From a virus, in IMG/VR virus record IMGVR_UViG_3300042564_004256, positions 1 through 20,515 of that record: DNA of 20,515 bases; one strand, written 5' to 3'. The position numbers and the translations under genes are program-made. The notes below the pieces were generated by a model. That model was not told where the DNA came from and did no database searches. It was given only the letters and a program-made list of their open reading frames with translations. Below, piece after piece: positions 1 to 7,710 of the stretch (the first letter of the stretch is position 1; each line of letters starts with the position of its first letter).

Positions 1-206
1 TTGGGAGTCAACAACTTCTCTGGCAAATCAAATGTGTAACTGCTGAGTTCCAGCAAGTTCTCAAACACATAAAAACCTTCGTATGTGAGTCTTAGGCCAC
101 CATCATCTTGAATGTTCTGCCACCAGGTGCGCATGGCTTCATCAAGAGGTGGCGCATCAGGATAACGTGTTATCAGTTCCTGAGTAAGAGCAAGTTTATT
201 GAGCAT
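1..206 (-). CDS. Conserved phage hypothetical protein, 3' end outside the window
   Basis: The reading frame starts at the ATG at 206 and stays open to the window edge, giving 68 residues that begin MLNKLALTQELITRYPDAPP and continue with a Trp-rich stretch (RTWWQN) and an Asp-Gly-Gly-Leu-Arg segment. I do not recognise a named domain. The opening resembles small conserved proteins that I recall from T4-like cyanophages. The start overlaps the last codons of the upstream gene (stop at 196-198) by 11 bases, the same tight packing as elsewhere in the window. The C-terminus is not visible, so length and completeness cannot be judged. No signal peptide or membrane segment is seen in the visible part. 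Confidence 0.7.
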   Translation of the reverse strand, partial: MLNKLALTQELITRYPDAPPLDEAMRTWWQNIQDDGGLRLTYEGFYVFENLLELSSYTFDLPEKLLTP

Positions 207-492
207 TGGGATAGATCTTATCCCCTTGTGTCAACAGCACAACACTGAACTTGTCTGTTCGAAACTGTGTGTTGAGTTTTCTAGCCAAGTTAATGGCGTG
301 TCCTGGGTTGGAGAACGATACTTTTTTGTACTTGGGACCAGGAAACTGAGTAAGCAAGTTGCTGGTTTTCAAGTTGATAGGCTTGGCATCAAAAAACACC
401 GCCCAAACACCTTCTGACGCCAGCACTTGTTCTGTCTTGTAAGTCTGTTTGTTAGTGTGCTCAATCAGCACTGTAGGCTTTGGTCTTGACAT
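196..492 (-). CDS. Conserved T4-like phage hypothetical protein, 98 aa
   Basis: Small basic protein starting MSRPKPTVLIEHTNK, with a central segment FPGPKYKKVSFSNPGHAINL that looks highly conserved (Pro/Gly-rich loop followed by a helix). Proteins with this PGPKYKK...SNPGHA pattern occur, as far as I recall, in T4-like cyanophages and have no assigned function. The ATG at 492 has a GGAG ribosome-binding site about 8 bases upstream. There is also a CATAAATA late-promoter-like box 16 bases upstream (508-515). The 30-base gap to the preceding gene is one of the few real gaps in this block. Function unknown. Confidence 0.8.
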   Translation of the reverse strand: MSRPKPTVLIEHTNKQTYKTEQVLASEGVWAVFFDAKPINLKTSNLLTQFPGPKYKKVSFSNPGHAINLARKLNTQFRTDKFSVVLLTQGDKIYPNAQ

Positions 493-507
493 ATTAAACT
501 CCGCGTT

Positions 508-515
508 TATTTATG
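508..515 (-). promoter_or_regulatory. T4-late-promoter-like box CATAAATA
   Basis: On the minus strand the gap between 523 and 492 contains CATAAATA, which matches seven of eight bases of the T4 late promoter TATAAATA. It is followed after five bases by GGAG and then the ATG at 492. Related T4-like marine phages use a similar late motif. A single 8-base match in an AT-rich gap can arise by chance, so this is only a candidate. Confidence 0.3.
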
Positions 516-522
516 CCAATAA

Positions 523-735
523 CTATGTAGATTTAAAACTACCGCCGGTGATCTGCACTTCTACTATTTCTGCACCACGTGCTTGTTGTGTTCGCATTTG
601 TTCCAGTGTAAGCAACAGTTTGGTAATATCACTATGCAGATCTTTGGCATCACGCAGGCTTATTTGTAGTTCTCGTTGTCCGCGGCTTTCTGCAGCCTTT
701 ATTGAGTCCACAAAACGATTTATGTGCATGCTCAT
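523..735 (-). CDS. Small helical hypothetical protein, 70 aa
   Basis: The start chosen is the ATG at 735, which forms an ATGA overlap with the stop codon of the MazG-like gene (732-734). An upstream in-frame ATG at 771 lies inside that gene and is less likely. The protein (MSMHINRFVDSIKAAESRG...) is predicted by eye to be almost all helix, with repeated hydrophobic spacing through residues 5-55, suggesting a short coiled coil or helical hairpin. It ends in a Gly/Ser tail. No SD is obvious upstream (an A-run precedes the ATG), so translation probably depends on coupling to the gene before it. No family recognised. Confidence 0.7.
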   Translation of the reverse strand: MSMHINRFVDSIKAAESRGQRELQISLRDAKDLHSDITKLLLTLEQMRTQQARGAEIVEVQITGGSFKST

Positions 736-1091
736 TTTTTTAGAAACGGTACCAAGTTGGGCGCAGTCCAACCCACGGGCTTGAGTACTTTGCCATCTTC
801 ACGTTTGCGCACCTTGCCTGTTTCACGATCAATCTTGGCAAAGTTGGTACTCATGACTTCCTTCCAGGCACCTTCGGCATCAAAGCCTGCTGAATGGATG
901 GCACCAATGGTGACCACAAGGATGTCAATCAACGCATCAAGTTCTGCTTCCATGTCGTGTGCTTGTTGCAGTTCGCCGAACTCTTCTTCAATCAAACTCT
1001 TGTACATGGTGTACTGAGATTCGTTCATTGCGTCCACTGACTGATCGCAAGCCCGCATGAATTTTTCTTGATCACGAAAGGGATTTGTCAC
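732..1091 (-). CDS. MazG-like nucleotide pyrophosphohydrolase, 119 aa
   Basis: All-alpha NTP-PPase/MazG-type protein. Family members hydrolyse nucleoside triphosphates to monophosphates, and phage versions are thought to adjust nucleotide pools or alarmones. The metal-binding pattern is visible at about residues 35-56: EEEFGEL followed by EAELDALID, i.e. EExxE then acidic residues on the next helix. The C-terminal part (TNFAKIDRETGKVRKREDGK) is typical of single-domain phage MazG-like proteins. I choose a GTG start at 1091 because AGGAG sits seven bases upstream and the product then begins (V/M)TNPFRDQEKFM. A longer frame would need a TTG at 1145 with no SD. It overlaps the end of the upstream gene by 20 bases. 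The substrate cannot be told from sequence. Confidence 0.85.
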   Translation of the reverse strand: MTNPFRDQEKFMRACDQSVDAMNESQYTMYKSLIEEEFGELQQAHDMEAELDALIDILVVTIGAIHSAGFDAEGAWKEVMSTNFAKIDRETGKVRKREDGKVLKPVGWTAPNLVPFLKK

Positions 1092-1521
1092 GTGCTGACT
1101 CCTGAGTGTGAAATGGTCCTTGATATTGATAACGTTCCAACACAATTAGTTTTGGGTTGCGAAGCAGTCGCCATGCACGATGTTGTTTCACAGCATACCA
1201 ACCTGCAGCATACCATGACTTGCTTTTGTTTTCTTTGGTGAACAATGGCAATCTGTGCTTGACATCCCACATGGGGTTGAATGCTCTGCATCCTGTTTCA
1301 AATCCATGCACTTGGTCTGGTGCAGGCTTTGTGATTTTCTCAGGTGGTGCAAACTCAATGTTGGCCTGCTTTCGCACCATGGGAATGGTTTTGAACTTGC
1401 CCACTTGATCATTGATGCGCACAGTGTAGCCGTCGGCTTCGGCTTCTACCACACCAACCTTGCGATTGTCTTGCTTCAAGATCCAATACTTTTTATCCAC
1501 TATGGGTTTGGCTTCGATCAT
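1072..1521 (-). CDS. Conserved T4-like phage hypothetical protein, 149 aa
   Basis: The ATG at 1521 is preceded by AAAGGAG with a six-base spacer, a strong ribosome-binding site lying inside the 3' end of the exonuclease gene (29-base overlap). The N-terminal half looks like beta strands (KKYWILKQDNRKVGVVEAEADGY...), followed by a Pro/Lys linker near residues 58-68. The C-terminal half has aromatic/basic segments (HRLPLFTKENKSKSWYAAGW, HRAWRLL). I recall similar proteins in T4-like cyanophage genomes without an assigned role. The many Lys, Arg and Trp residues would suit nucleic-acid or protein binding, but that is inference only. Confidence 0.8.
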   Translation of the reverse strand: MIEAKPIVDKKYWILKQDNRKVGVVEAEADGYTVRINDQVGKFKTIPMVRKQANIEFAPPEKITKPAPDQVHGFETGCRAFNPMWDVKHRLPLFTKENKSKSWYAAGWYAVKQHRAWRLLRNPKLIVLERYQYQGPFHTQESARDKSLS

Positions 1522-2551
1522 CTAATACTCCTTTGTATGTTTGATTCAACCAGCGACCAATTGCATCTGCAAAGTCACTGAGTTTGGTGAGTTCGTATTT
1601 GCCACAGAATCTTAGGAAGTGCGCACCTACCATGCCCACATCCTTATGACTAATCTGCTCACGAATGGCTTCGTCTACTACAGCTTTGACAGCATCGGGC
1701 TGTGCAGTGAGATCAATCAACACACGATTGCGTTCATAATCTTCCAGCACCTTGCGTTCTGTTTGCTCATGGTCCATCCAACGTTGCAACATGAGATTGT
1801 TCCATGCATAGCCACGACGGTCACGATCTTCAAACGCTTCTGTCAGTCCCACTTGATTCTTTGTGCCTTTCACACGCACACCTGGATAGGCTGAAAACAC
1901 ATTGTCACCGGGATCACCACGCATGCACTTCAAGAACAACACCCACTTCTGATAGTCAGTGGGAGGCACAAAGTTGGCATCGGCTTTGCCAACCTTGATC
2001 TTTGAGTTACTCTCAATAGTGAATGCCAAGTTTTTGCCTTTTGCGTCTGTAACACCCGTGGTACTAAACAAGTGATCGTTGATGCCATTGTACAATTTTA
2101 CATTGGGTGCAATCAACTGCACAAAGTCGGAATCTGAGCTGACAATAACGTGTTCGTCTTGGGGGTGTAATGCAATCCAACGTGCAATGATGTCGTCTGC
2201 TTCTGCTGTGGCACAACGGATCACACTACAGTTGGTTCGTGTAGACAAGTATTTAGTCAGTTCATCATAGGTTTCCCAGAACAGCTTGTCCTCTTCTGCT
2301 TCTGACTCGCTCATTTGCCCACGTGCCACTGCACGATTGGCTTTGTAGGGTTTATAATGATCTTTGCGCCAGCTACGTCCTTCCAGTGCGAATACCACAT
2401 GATCAGCACCCAAATCACGTGCTACTTTGTTTGCGCTCATCAAGGTAAGATGCAGGGCAAAACCCAATTTGGTCCACGTGTCTGCGGCACGATGCGCTTG
2501 GTGCCGGGCACGGAAAAACATGTTGCTAGTATCAATCAGTAGGTAGCGCAT
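1493..2551 (-). CDS. 5'-3' exonuclease / RNase H of the FEN family, 352 aa
   Basis: Matches the phage T4 RNase H/FEN-type nuclease family, which removes RNA primers and 5' flaps during lagging-strand synthesis. Metal-binding acidic motifs are visible in order: LLIDTSN with Asp7 near the N-terminus, AEADD at 116-120, SSDSDF at 138-143, and the helix-hairpin motif GDPGDN at 212-217. Length is a little above the T4 enzyme (about 305 aa), with extra sequence after residue 220. It overlaps the upstream SGNH-like gene by 20 bases and the downstream hypothetical by 29. Apart from the clamp at the other end of the window, it is the only clear DNA replication enzyme here. Confidence 0.92.
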   Translation of the reverse strand: MRYLLIDTSNMFFRARHQAHRAADTWTKLGFALHLTLMSANKVARDLGADHVVFALEGRSWRKDHYKPYKANRAVARGQMSESEAEEDKLFWETYDELTKYLSTRTNCSVIRCATAEADDIIARWIALHPQDEHVIVSSDSDFVQLIAPNVKLYNGINDHLFSTTGVTDAKGKNLAFTIESNSKIKVGKADANFVPPTDYQKWVLFLKCMRGDPGDNVFSAYPGVRVKGTKNQVGLTEAFEDRDRRGYAWNNLMLQRWMDHEQTERKVLEDYERNRVLIDLTAQPDAVKAVVDEAIREQISHKDVGMVGAHFLRFCGKYELTKLSDFADAIGRWLNQTYKGVLDDRSQTHSG

Positions 2552-3251
2552 TTGTGTTCACCAAGTTGTGTTGTTTGATGTATTGTAACACATAGTTGGC
2601 CCAAAAGCAATGGCCTTTGGCATCAAAATGGTACCATTTTGAGGGCACATGCCCGTTTTGTTGCAAAATAGCATTGTAAGAACCCTGTCTGTTGTAAGGG
2701 TACATGTAACTAGTACCCCAAATATGTTGATTTTGAACATCACTGAAAGTACTGTAACTACTGTAAAACAAGTGAGGGATGTTCGACCTTTGTAGTTCGG
2801 TGTGTAATGTCCAAATCTTTTCATGGCATTCCTGAGTTTTGATTGCCCAATCCACATCAACCACAAACTGTTTGTATCGTTGTTGCAATTTTGCAGGAAC
2901 CCAATCTGCCCCAGATGCGTTCACCTGATACCATATGCCGTTGTGCAACCACTCTTCTCGTTCCCAAGTGGTCCACTGTATGACCATGAATGTGTTGTTC
3001 AGTTTGTCAGGGTTGTTGGCAATCCATTCCCTGGTGGTTCTAATAATGCGATCATTACTGCTGGCCGACTCTGCATCACAGACCAATGTACGGCCAAGAT
3101 TCTGTGCCAGATGTGTACACCAGCTGGCTGCCAAGTTGAGTGGATGTGGACGACGATCTATACCGTTCTTACCATCATCCACTGCAAAAGCATCTGGCAC
3201 AACTGCTTCTGCGGCAGCGGTGTGACTGCACCCATTTGCATACAATATCAT
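2532..3251 (-). CDS. SGNH/GDSL-like hydrolase-fold protein, 239 aa (first of three)
   Basis: The start at 3251 gives MILYANGCSHT and forms an ATGA overlap with the nucleotidyltransferase gene stop (3248-3250). A longer frame exists but only adds a basic tail encoded inside the upstream gene. SGNH-type blocks are visible: the nucleophile-like Ser9 in NGCSHT, an SxSSND block in the N-terminal third that looks like the Gly/Asn oxyanion block, and a C-terminal HFDAKGH segment that could supply the catalytic Asp/His. SGNH enzymes cleave or transfer acyl groups on sugars, lipids or peptidoglycan. Here the setting (nucleotidyltransferase, glycosyltransferases) suggests acyl-group handling on a glycan, but the substrate is unknown. 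Confidence 0.7.
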   Translation of the reverse strand: MILYANGCSHTAAAEAVVPDAFAVDDGKNGIDRRPHPLNLAASWCTHLAQNLGRTLVCDAESASSNDRIIRTTREWIANNPDKLNNTFMVIQWTTWEREEWLHNGIWYQVNASGADWVPAKLQQRYKQFVVDVDWAIKTQECHEKIWTLHTELQRSNIPHLFYSSYSTFSDVQNQHIWGTSYMYPYNRQGSYNAILQQNGHVPSKWYHFDAKGHCFWANYVLQYIKQHNLVNTNALPTD

Positions 3252-3739
3252 CTGGGACTGGGACCACCTGTGTCGTCTGCGCCTACTGGTTCCCATGATT
3301 CTAATTTCTTTTTCAAATCTTCAGCATTGGCCACACGCTGCCGCAGTTCACTGCTGCTGAATGAATGATCGCGACCATTGAAGTGTAGTTCAATATCACG
3401 CTTGTGACAAATCTCACGACCAGTAAATTCTCGACCTTCGTATTCCACACCCAGTATACGAACATCAATAGGCAGGATCAACAACAGGTCTTCTAGATCT
3501 TTTTCTGTGTTGTACACCCAAACTTCATCCACGTACTTGCAACCTATCAGTTGCAGTTGTCGTTCCACAATGCTCTGTACTGGGCGATTTTTGTTAGGAC
3601 GATCCAAGGTGGGATCGTTTTGCAACGCACAGATCAGGTAGTCACATTCTTCCTTGGCTTCACGCAACATGGCAATGTGACCAGCGTGTAACAAATCAAA
3701 AGTGCTGGCAGTAAAGCCCACACGTCTTCCATCCATCAT
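3248..3739 (-). CDS. Cytidylyltransferase-like nucleotidyltransferase (TagD/RfaE type), 163 aa
   Basis: Rossmann-type nucleotidyltransferase of the HxGH superfamily. The signature FDLLHAGH is at residues 14-21, the helix motif VERQLQL comes mid-protein, and the C-terminal FSSSELRQRV resembles the ISTS-type motif that binds nucleotide phosphates. Members transfer CMP or AMP onto phospho-alcohols or phospho-sugars (glycerol-3-phosphate, heptose-1-phosphate). The start chosen is the ATG at 3739, eight bases after AAGGA; a second ATG follows directly at 3736. A longer frame to 3796 would run into the upstream gene and lacks such a site. It probably activates a sugar or glycerol unit for the glycan genes nearby; substrate not determined. 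Confidence 0.85.
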   Translation of the reverse strand: MMDGRRVGFTASTFDLLHAGHIAMLREAKEECDYLICALQNDPTLDRPNKNRPVQSIVERQLQLIGCKYVDEVWVYNTEKDLEDLLLILPIDVRILGVEYEGREFTGREICHKRDIELHFNGRDHSFSSSELRQRVANAEDLKKKLESWEPVGADDTGGPSPR

Positions 3740-3749
3740 ATCAATTTCC

Positions 3750-4148
3750 TTAACTAATCTCAGTGCGTCCGTCACCAATGTCACGGGTGTGTACATAACC
3801 GCCTGCTGAGTTACGCATGGCTTGATCCTGTTCCCATGTTTCCATCACAACATGTCTGCACACATTCTGGAACCAGCGATCCACAATGTCTGAGTCTGCG
3901 TCTGTGGGTTTCATCATGTAGCCGGCCTTGACCAAGCGGGCAATGAATATCTCATTCCAGTCCAGTTCAAATGCACCTTGGTGCAAGTTGTTGGGATCAA
4001 TGTCCATGTTCAAGATAGCCACATACGGTTCGTTGTTTTCTGTGGCCAGTTGTTTGGCAGTTTTCTCAGGCGCCTTGGGCACACGGATAACTTTTTCTGC
4101 TACAGGTTTAGGTTCTGGCTTTTTCTTAAAGCGGTCAAAGAATCCCAT
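3750..4148 (-). CDS. Conserved T4-like phage hypothetical protein, 132 aa
   Basis: Starts at the ATG at 4148, which shares its first base with the queE stop codon (TAATG). The product begins MGFFDRFKKKPEPKP, a basic amphipathic start followed by a Pro/Lys-rich linker to about residue 35. A compact acidic domain follows (NMDIDPNN, FELDWNEIFIARLVKAGY, ADSDIVDRWFQNVCRHVV), and the end reads GDGRTEIS. I recall proteins with the FELDWN...DIVDRWFQ...GDGRTE pattern from T4-like cyanophages, with no known role. The direct coupling to queE is notable but does not by itself imply a shared pathway. Confidence 0.8.
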   Translation of the reverse strand: MGFFDRFKKKPEPKPVAEKVIRVPKAPEKTAKQLATENNEPYVAILNMDIDPNNLHQGAFELDWNEIFIARLVKAGYMMKPTDADSDIVDRWFQNVCRHVVMETWEQDQAMRNSAGGYVHTRDIGDGRTEIS

Positions 4149-4993
4149 TATTTGCCCCACCCATTGCCCCAAAGGTCAACGTGTAATCGTGGACTGTACC
4201 AGTAGCCACGTTTGAGTGCTTCGTCGGCCACATTGATTCTATTGCCATCATACACACTGACCACACCGCCCACAGGCATCACAAACACAGGACCACCAAA
4301 CTCACGCAGTCGATATTCATCCACTGCACGATCCAGTTCGTCAAAGTCTTCAACTTTTTCCACAACAAACTTGAGATATGTAATACCATGTGTCTCATAA
4401 TCCCAAATCACATCAGGCTTGATAGCGTCCGCCCAGGACTCGCCACTGACACTTAATTTTGGACTAACACTAAAAGTAATTTCACCAAACCAGTTGCGCA
4501 AGTAGTCTCCAAACTCTTGACTTAGCTCTTGAGTACCATTGGTCTCAAATGTGATATGTCGCAGTCCACGTTCGGCCAACACATCCAACAGTTCTGGATA
4601 AGCACGTTGCCAACCCAGCAATGGTTCACCACCAGTGATTACTAAATGCACAGGATTGCCATTGGGTTGCAACCAGTTGCCATTGGGCAATAGCTCAGTC
4701 ATTCGGTTCACAAGCTCTTCCACTGTGTATGTGGGACTCAAGTGTTTGAAGTCTGGATGCCAGCTTGCATAACTGTCACAGCCTGTGTTCACCAATGGCA
4801 GTTCTTCAAATGTTTTGTACAATTCCACAGTCTTGGCCACTTCGTCTGCTTCTTTACTCCGCTCTCCTGGTTTGCAACCAAACCCTGAACAGGTAAAGTT
4901 GCAACCAAACATGCGTAAAAATACACTGGGCACACCAACATAGCGTCCTTCGCCTTGTGCTGAATAAAATAATTCTGATACTTTTAATTTCAT
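4148..4993 (-). CDS. queE: QueE, 7-carboxy-7-deazaguanine synthase (radical SAM), 281 aa
   Basis: Converts 6-carboxy-5,6,7,8-tetrahydropterin to 7-carboxy-7-deazaguanine (CDG) using a [4Fe-4S] cluster and S-adenosylmethionine. The QueE N-terminal pattern SELFYSAQGEG at 6-16 is clear. Cysteines lie at 31, 35 and 40 (GCNFTCSGFGCK) and at 72 (GCDSY), and the SAM-binding GGEP is at 121-124, with a FETNGT strand further on. In standard QueE the third cluster Cys sits in a WCDT-type motif. Here the equivalent CDSY comes about 37 residues after Cys35, so an insertion seems to split the motif. The ATG overlaps the SGNH gene stop (ATGA). With FolE and QueD in the same block it would complete the route from GTP to CDG. 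Confidence 0.92.
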   Translation of the reverse strand: MKLKVSELFYSAQGEGRYVGVPSVFLRMFGCNFTCSGFGCKPGERSKEADEVAKTVELYKTFEELPLVNTGCDSYASWHPDFKHLSPTYTVEELVNRMTELLPNGNWLQPNGNPVHLVITGGEPLLGWQRAYPELLDVLAERGLRHITFETNGTQELSQEFGDYLRNWFGEITFSVSPKLSVSGESWADAIKPDVIWDYETHGITYLKFVVEKVEDFDELDRAVDEYRLREFGGPVFVMPVGGVVSVYDGNRINVADEALKRGYWYSPRLHVDLWGNGWGK

Positions 4994-5697
4994 AATCTTG
5001 TTACCTTTGTCATGCCCGACTTGCGGGGATCTTTATTTAGATTGATACTTTGTTCATGCATTTTAACACGAGTTTCTTGTTTTGTCACCCAGCCCGGTAA
5101 TACTGCGTCTAAATAGGCCAAATGCTCGGCTGGACTGGGATGTGGATCGCCATTTCTATTGGGCCAACCAGTTTCGGCAAACAATGTATTATAGTAACTT
5201 GGCAAGATGCTATCTAATACATCACTGTATAATCGTACGGCATCTCTGTGCAAACTGACATGATCATCTGCAGGAGGAGCCACGAGTTCTACCATGCTGA
5301 GAAAGCGCCAGGTCAAACCCGGGCGATTTTCCAACAACGTTTTTACTGCTTTGATGTAGGCAAGATCTCTAATTAAAAATCCCCGCTCATCAATATGTGT
5401 TTTGAGATATTCTTTGTTGAACACGTTGGTTGCAAAATGCGCATTGCCTGGAGTATGCCACCGTCTATCAACATAACGATCTTCGCGATCTAAACTGGTC
5501 CAACAAACCATCACAGTATCACCAGCACCAAATCTATGCCGCTGATCTGCTTCCATTACGCTGTTAAAAATGTAGTGATTGCCAGCGCCGCTTTGACCCC
5601 AGTTTTCAAAATAGTCAAATTCTGGAGCAAGGCAGTCGGCCCAGGTGCTCCAACGGTAGTTGGTAAAACTGCACCCAAACGCAAACAATCTCGACAT
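4990..5697 (-). CDS. SGNH/GDSL-like hydrolase-fold protein, 235 aa (second of three)
   Basis: Visible SGNH blocks: FAFGCSFTNYRW with nucleophile-like Ser10, GQSGAGN at 34-40 in the place of the Gly and Asn blocks, and GDPHPSPAEH near 183-192 carrying the Asp-x-His dyad. No signal peptide is seen, so it should act in the cytoplasm. The ATG shares its A with the stop codon of the radical SAM gene (TGATG), and the 3' end overlaps queE by ATGA, so it is locked between these two radical SAM genes. The C-terminal 35 residues after the His motif are polar and basic. Substrate unknown; acyl ester on a carbohydrate is the family default. Confidence 0.78.
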   Translation of the reverse strand: MSRLFAFGCSFTNYRWSTWADCLAPEFDYFENWGQSGAGNHYIFNSVMEADQRHRFGAGDTVMVCWTSLDREDRYVDRRWHTPGNAHFATNVFNKEYLKTHIDERGFLIRDLAYIKAVKTLLENRPGLTWRFLSMVELVAPPADDHVSLHRDAVRLYSDVLDSILPSYYNTLFAETGWPNRNGDPHPSPAEHLAYLDAVLPGWVTKQETRVKMHEQSINLNKDPRKSGMTKVTRL

Positions 5698-7703
5698 CAG
5701 GCCACTAGTTGTTTTTTCTTTACAGAGAAACTGCCTTGTGCTTTGGCAGCACCTGCGCCTCGACGTGCGCCCTTGGAGTCTCCGCCACTGACGCGATCTA
5801 CTGTGGCCTTGCCAAAGTTTCTGCGTCTTGCAAAGTAAAACAATTCCAAGAATCTGTTGAAGCTCATGGTCTTGTCTTCGGGAAAGTCCAATCGATACAC
5901 AGTAGGTAATTTTTCTAAGGGCTTACTAAAGCTCAAATATTCCCAGATGTTGTAGTCCAACTGCAAGTTCATGGGATACTGATTTCTATCATCATACTTG
6001 ATGTAGTAACTTCTTTGCAGTTTCATCAAGCTGGCCAGTAGATCTGGGGGCAAGTTGTAGCGTTCTAGAAACTGTTCTAGGTGATCATACAACTGTTCCA
6101 CTTGATTTTCCTGGTGCATGTTCATGCTGGTTCTGTGAATGATGTTCCAGCCGTGTATTTCCACACCAATCTTGGGATGATTAATGCGTCCAGTCATCAT
6201 CCAATTGTTGAAGTACATACGGGCTTCAGATTCTTCTTTCTTTACCCATTCATTGGTCATGAAGTGTGCAAATAATTCTTCGTAGTAGTCGTTGTAGCTG
6301 ATGCTCAAGTACTTGTTGATAAAACGTGCAACCAAGGTAGCAAAGCCGTTGATATGAAACGTGGTCTGGAACCAGGCAAATATCTGTGCATCCAGCATCA
6401 CCGGAGTGGGCATGTCTTTGGTGCCTGTAATGACGTCAATGCTTTCTTCAATGTGTTCCACACTGTAGCTGCCAGCAAAATAGTCTGTCACAGGCTGGCT
6501 GGTGATTTTGAATAGTTTTTTCTGCAACAGGTTCATTTCAGCATTTTCCAACAACTGTGCTTGGAATGTTGTGATGCCAGTGTGCTGATTCAATTCGTAC
6601 AGGGCATAGAAGTTTTTCTTCCATGTTTCCAATGTTTCACCAGGCAAGCCCAGGATCAGTTCGGTGTATGCAGGAATGTTGCGTTGATCGCATAACTCAA
6701 ACACTTCGTTGAGCTTGTTCATTTCCATGTTCTTGCGACGAATGTTTTCCAACACATCCAAGTCCAGACTTTGCACACTCAGTGTAAGGCCTTGATTAAA
6801 TCCCTTGGCATCCAACAGTTTCTTTACAATGTCTATGACTTCTTTCTTTTGATTCTTGGCCCAGGCCACACTGAAAGTTCTTGGTGATCCATATTTTTCT
6901 TGACACTCAATGATCTTGTCTGCAATCATGCCGTCACGTTCGGGGTACATGCCAAAGTTGGCATCAGTTATACTGATCCAATCAAAGTTGTGCTGAGCCA
7001 TCCATTCCAGTTCAGCAAACACACGTTCCAGTTTGAACTTCTTGACTTTGTTGTAGGTCAAACTGCCCCAGTCACAAAAGGTACATTGATATGGACAACC
7101 ACGATTGGTTTCCAGGGTGCCTTGCCAGGTCACCTCAGGATGATCAGCAATGAGTTGATCAAATATACCAGACAAGTATGGACTTTCAACTTCTTCAAGA
7201 CTTTCAATGCGCTTGGCTTCTTCGGTTTTTACAGCCTCACCGTTTCTGTTGATCAGCAGGCCGGCCACAGTTTCCCAGTTTTTGGTGTCAAACACTTCCA
7301 ACACACGTTTGAATGTGATTTCGCCTTCGTAACAAATGATCAAATCCATGAACGGATTGTCTCGGAAAATGTTGACGTCTGTGATAGCAGGTTCAGGGCC
7401 ACCAAACAAAATCACTGTGTTGGGATTACGTGCTTTGATCTGCCGGGCAAGTTCATAGTTGTAGCGATGGTTCCAAACATAGGTGCTGAATGCTACCATG
7501 TCATTTTGACACAATCTTTCGGCTGTTTCTTCAATGGCTTCTCTGCGCCACAAAAATTCAGTCACTTTGAAACGTTCACGTATGGCCGGGTCTGCCAAGC
7601 TGTAACTCCATATCACGCCTGCAGAATAAGGCAGATAGTAGGCGTTGAACTCTTTTGGTCCTTGTTGAAAATTTGGTTGTACCCAAGCAATGTTATATGT
7701 CAT
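5697..7703 (-). CDS. B12-binding-type radical SAM protein, 668 aa
   Basis: Layout matches B12-binding-domain radical SAM enzymes. An N-terminal Rossmann-like region (about 1-150) carries VILFGGPEPAIT near 97-107 and YEGE near 125-128, followed by a radical SAM barrel with CxxxCxxC at Cys203, Cys207 and Cys210 (NRGCPYQCTFCDWG). Later segments LGLPGETLETW and SVQSLDLDVLENIRRKN are typical of this superfamily. A large C-terminal region of about 250 residues has no motif I know, and it ends in a Gly/Ala/Lys-rich basic tail. Reactions in the family include methylation of unactivated carbon and other rearrangements. Its place between a glycosyltransferase and the SGNH-queE pair suggests tailoring of a sugar, lipid or base, but the substrate is unknown. 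The only obvious SD-like sequence before the ATG is weak. Confidence 0.85.
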   Translation of the reverse strand: MTYNIAWVQPNFQQGPKEFNAYYLPYSAGVIWSYSLADPAIRERFKVTEFLWRREAIEETAERLCQNDMVAFSTYVWNHRYNYELARQIKARNPNTVILFGGPEPAITDVNIFRDNPFMDLIICYEGEITFKRVLEVFDTKNWETVAGLLINRNGEAVKTEEAKRIESLEEVESPYLSGIFDQLIADHPEVTWQGTLETNRGCPYQCTFCDWGSLTYNKVKKFKLERVFAELEWMAQHNFDWISITDANFGMYPERDGMIADKIIECQEKYGSPRTFSVAWAKNQKKEVIDIVKKLLDAKGFNQGLTLSVQSLDLDVLENIRRKNMEMNKLNEVFELCDQRNIPAYTELILGLPGETLETWKKNFYALYELNQHTGITTFQAQLLENAEMNLLQKKLFKITSQPVTDYFAGSYSVEHIEESIDVITGTKDMPTPVMLDAQIFAWFQTTFHINGFATLVARFINKYLSISYNDYYEELFAHFMTNEWVKKEESEARMYFNNWMMTGRINHPKIGVEIHGWNIIHRTSMNMHQENQVEQLYDHLEQFLERYNLPPDLLASLMKLQRSYYIKYDDRNQYPMNLQLDYNIWEYLSFSKPLEKLPTVYRLDFPEDKTMSFNRFLELFYFARRRNFGKATVDRVSGGDSKGARRGAGAAKAQGSFSVKKKQLVA

Positions 7704-7710
7704 GTCTTAT

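Noticed and set aside
732-1145. Longer MazG-like start at TTG 1145
   Set aside because: It has no ribosome-binding site and extends into the upstream gene; the GTG at 1091 has AGGAG at ideal spacing and gives the usual N-terminus.
2532-3296. Longer start for the first SGNH-like gene at 3296, adding an Arg-rich N-terminal tail
   Set aside because: The added residues are a shadow of the end of the nucleotidyltransferase gene; the ATG at 3251 has the ATGA overlap typical of this block and begins right at the fold.
3248-3796. Longer start for the nucleotidyltransferase at 3796
   Set aside because: It would overlap the upstream gene by about 50 bases without an SD; the ATG at 3739 has AAGGA at good spacing just before the first strand.
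5697-5860. SGGDS in the tail of the radical SAM protein as a possible QueC ATP-binding loop
   Set aside because: It lies in a Gly/Ala/Lys-rich C-terminal tail with none of the surrounding QueC sequence (no hydrophobic strand before it, no Cys zinc site after it).
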